NCBI RefSeq assembly: GCF_002904335.1
Contig: NZ_PPHF01000034.1
Location: 1 to 64,000, forward strand
Direction: 5' to 3'
Source: Amycolatopsis sp. CA-126428
GTDB lineage: Bacteria; Actinomycetota; Actinomycetes; Mycobacteriales; Pseudonocardiaceae
Length of the DNA: 64,000 bases
Position numbers and translations under genes: made by a program. How positions within the stretch are numbered: position 1 is the first letter of the stretch; every line of letters starts with the position of its first letter. Of this stretch, positions 63,842 through 64,000 are shown piece by piece. The notes under the pieces were generated by a model, which saw nothing but the letters and a program-made list of their open reading frames with translations, searched no databases and was not told the DNA's origin.

Positions 63842-64000
63842 GGCTGGTCTGGGCGGTGCTCGCGGTACTGGCGCTGGCCGGCTGCAGCGCGGGCAAGGAC
63901 GCGGTGGTGCAGGGGAGCAGCTTCAGCTTCGTCTCCCCAGGCGGCAAGGTCGACATCACCTACGACGCCGCCCAGCGCCAGACGGCCCCGGTCCTGGCCG
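63838..64000 (+). CDS. start of a TlpA/ResA-like thioredoxin-fold lipoprotein (partial)
   Basis: The first 54 codons only, cut by the window end. The signal is [20 protein letters not shown] with lipobox LAGC (Cys 16), followed by VQGSSFSFVSPGGKVDITYD, the lead-in of a TlpA/ResA redox domain; the C-x-x-C would lie beyond the window. ATG 63838 overlaps the phosphatase stop. By position it corresponds to Rv0526, which precedes ccdA and resB of cytochrome c maturation. Confidence 0.8.
   Translation, partial: MRLVWAVLAVLALAGCSAGKDAVVQGSSFSFVSPGGKVDITYDAAQRQTAPVLA

Overview
The window looks like chromosomal DNA of a high-GC, mycothiol-producing actinomycete, most likely Amycolatopsis or a close Pseudonocardiales relative. 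This rests on the strong GC bias at third codon positions, frequent GTG starts, mshA, a BldN-type sigma factor with a DUF5667 partner, the rex-hemA-hemC-hemD operon, and a gene order from about 18 kb onward that follows the Mycobacterium tuberculosis Rv0481c-Rv0526 block. The genus is inferred. I saw no tRNA, rRNA, CRISPR array, insertion sequence or prophage.

Left part (1-18 kb, more variable). The end of an M15 peptidase gene is followed by an OpuB/ProX-type osmolyte importer (two permeases and a divergent binding lipoprotein, with no ATPase beside them). Next come a MarR regulator with a methyltransferase, and then the most unusual element: a tightly overlapped minus-strand operon at 4004-10562. 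It encodes a GntR/HutC regulator, a two-cluster ferredoxin like the core of AprB, a lipoprotein substrate-binding protein with a NosL-like tail, an ABC permease, an ABC ATPase, and an AprA-like flavoprotein fused to HEAT repeats. After it come small metabolic genes (SRPBCC protein, MDR reductase, HAD dehalogenase), a decayed PPOX-family gene, a TetR/alcohol dehydrogenase pair with twin operators, purU, an MDMPI-type enzyme and a DedA protein.

Conserved core (18-46 kb). In order: DUF2505, murB, an L,D-transpeptidase, a hydrolase, mshA, a YbjN protein, a DUF4349 lipoprotein, gpmA, senX3-regX3, ppx, a proline-rich membrane protein, a TIM-barrel protein, a thioesterase, proC, a small HTH protein, the tiny ribosomal protein bS22, an SDR, an acyltransferase, a serB-like phosphatase, the BldN-type sigma factor with its likely anti-sigma factor, an acyl-CoA synthetase and a glutaredoxin. 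Insertions relative to M. tuberculosis include a regulator/aldo-keto reductase pair and, at 39.7-40.6 kb, the ruins of a two-component system.

Tetrapyrrole block (46-64 kb). A SUOX-type molybdoenzyme is followed by rex with a clear Rex operator, hemA, hemC, a fused SUMT-like/HemD protein, hemB, small membrane proteins, a MacA/MacB-type ABC exporter with a DUF5666 partner, tspO, hemL, a histidine phosphatase and the start of a TlpA/ResA-like lipoprotein. Redox control through Rex, heme synthesis, a porphyrin-binding-family membrane protein and a MacB-class exporter sit together, which suggests coordinated tetrapyrrole production and handling. Two small ORFs too short for usual gene calls (31815-31982 and 44548-44670) have good ribosome binding sites and stop/start overlaps with their neighbours.
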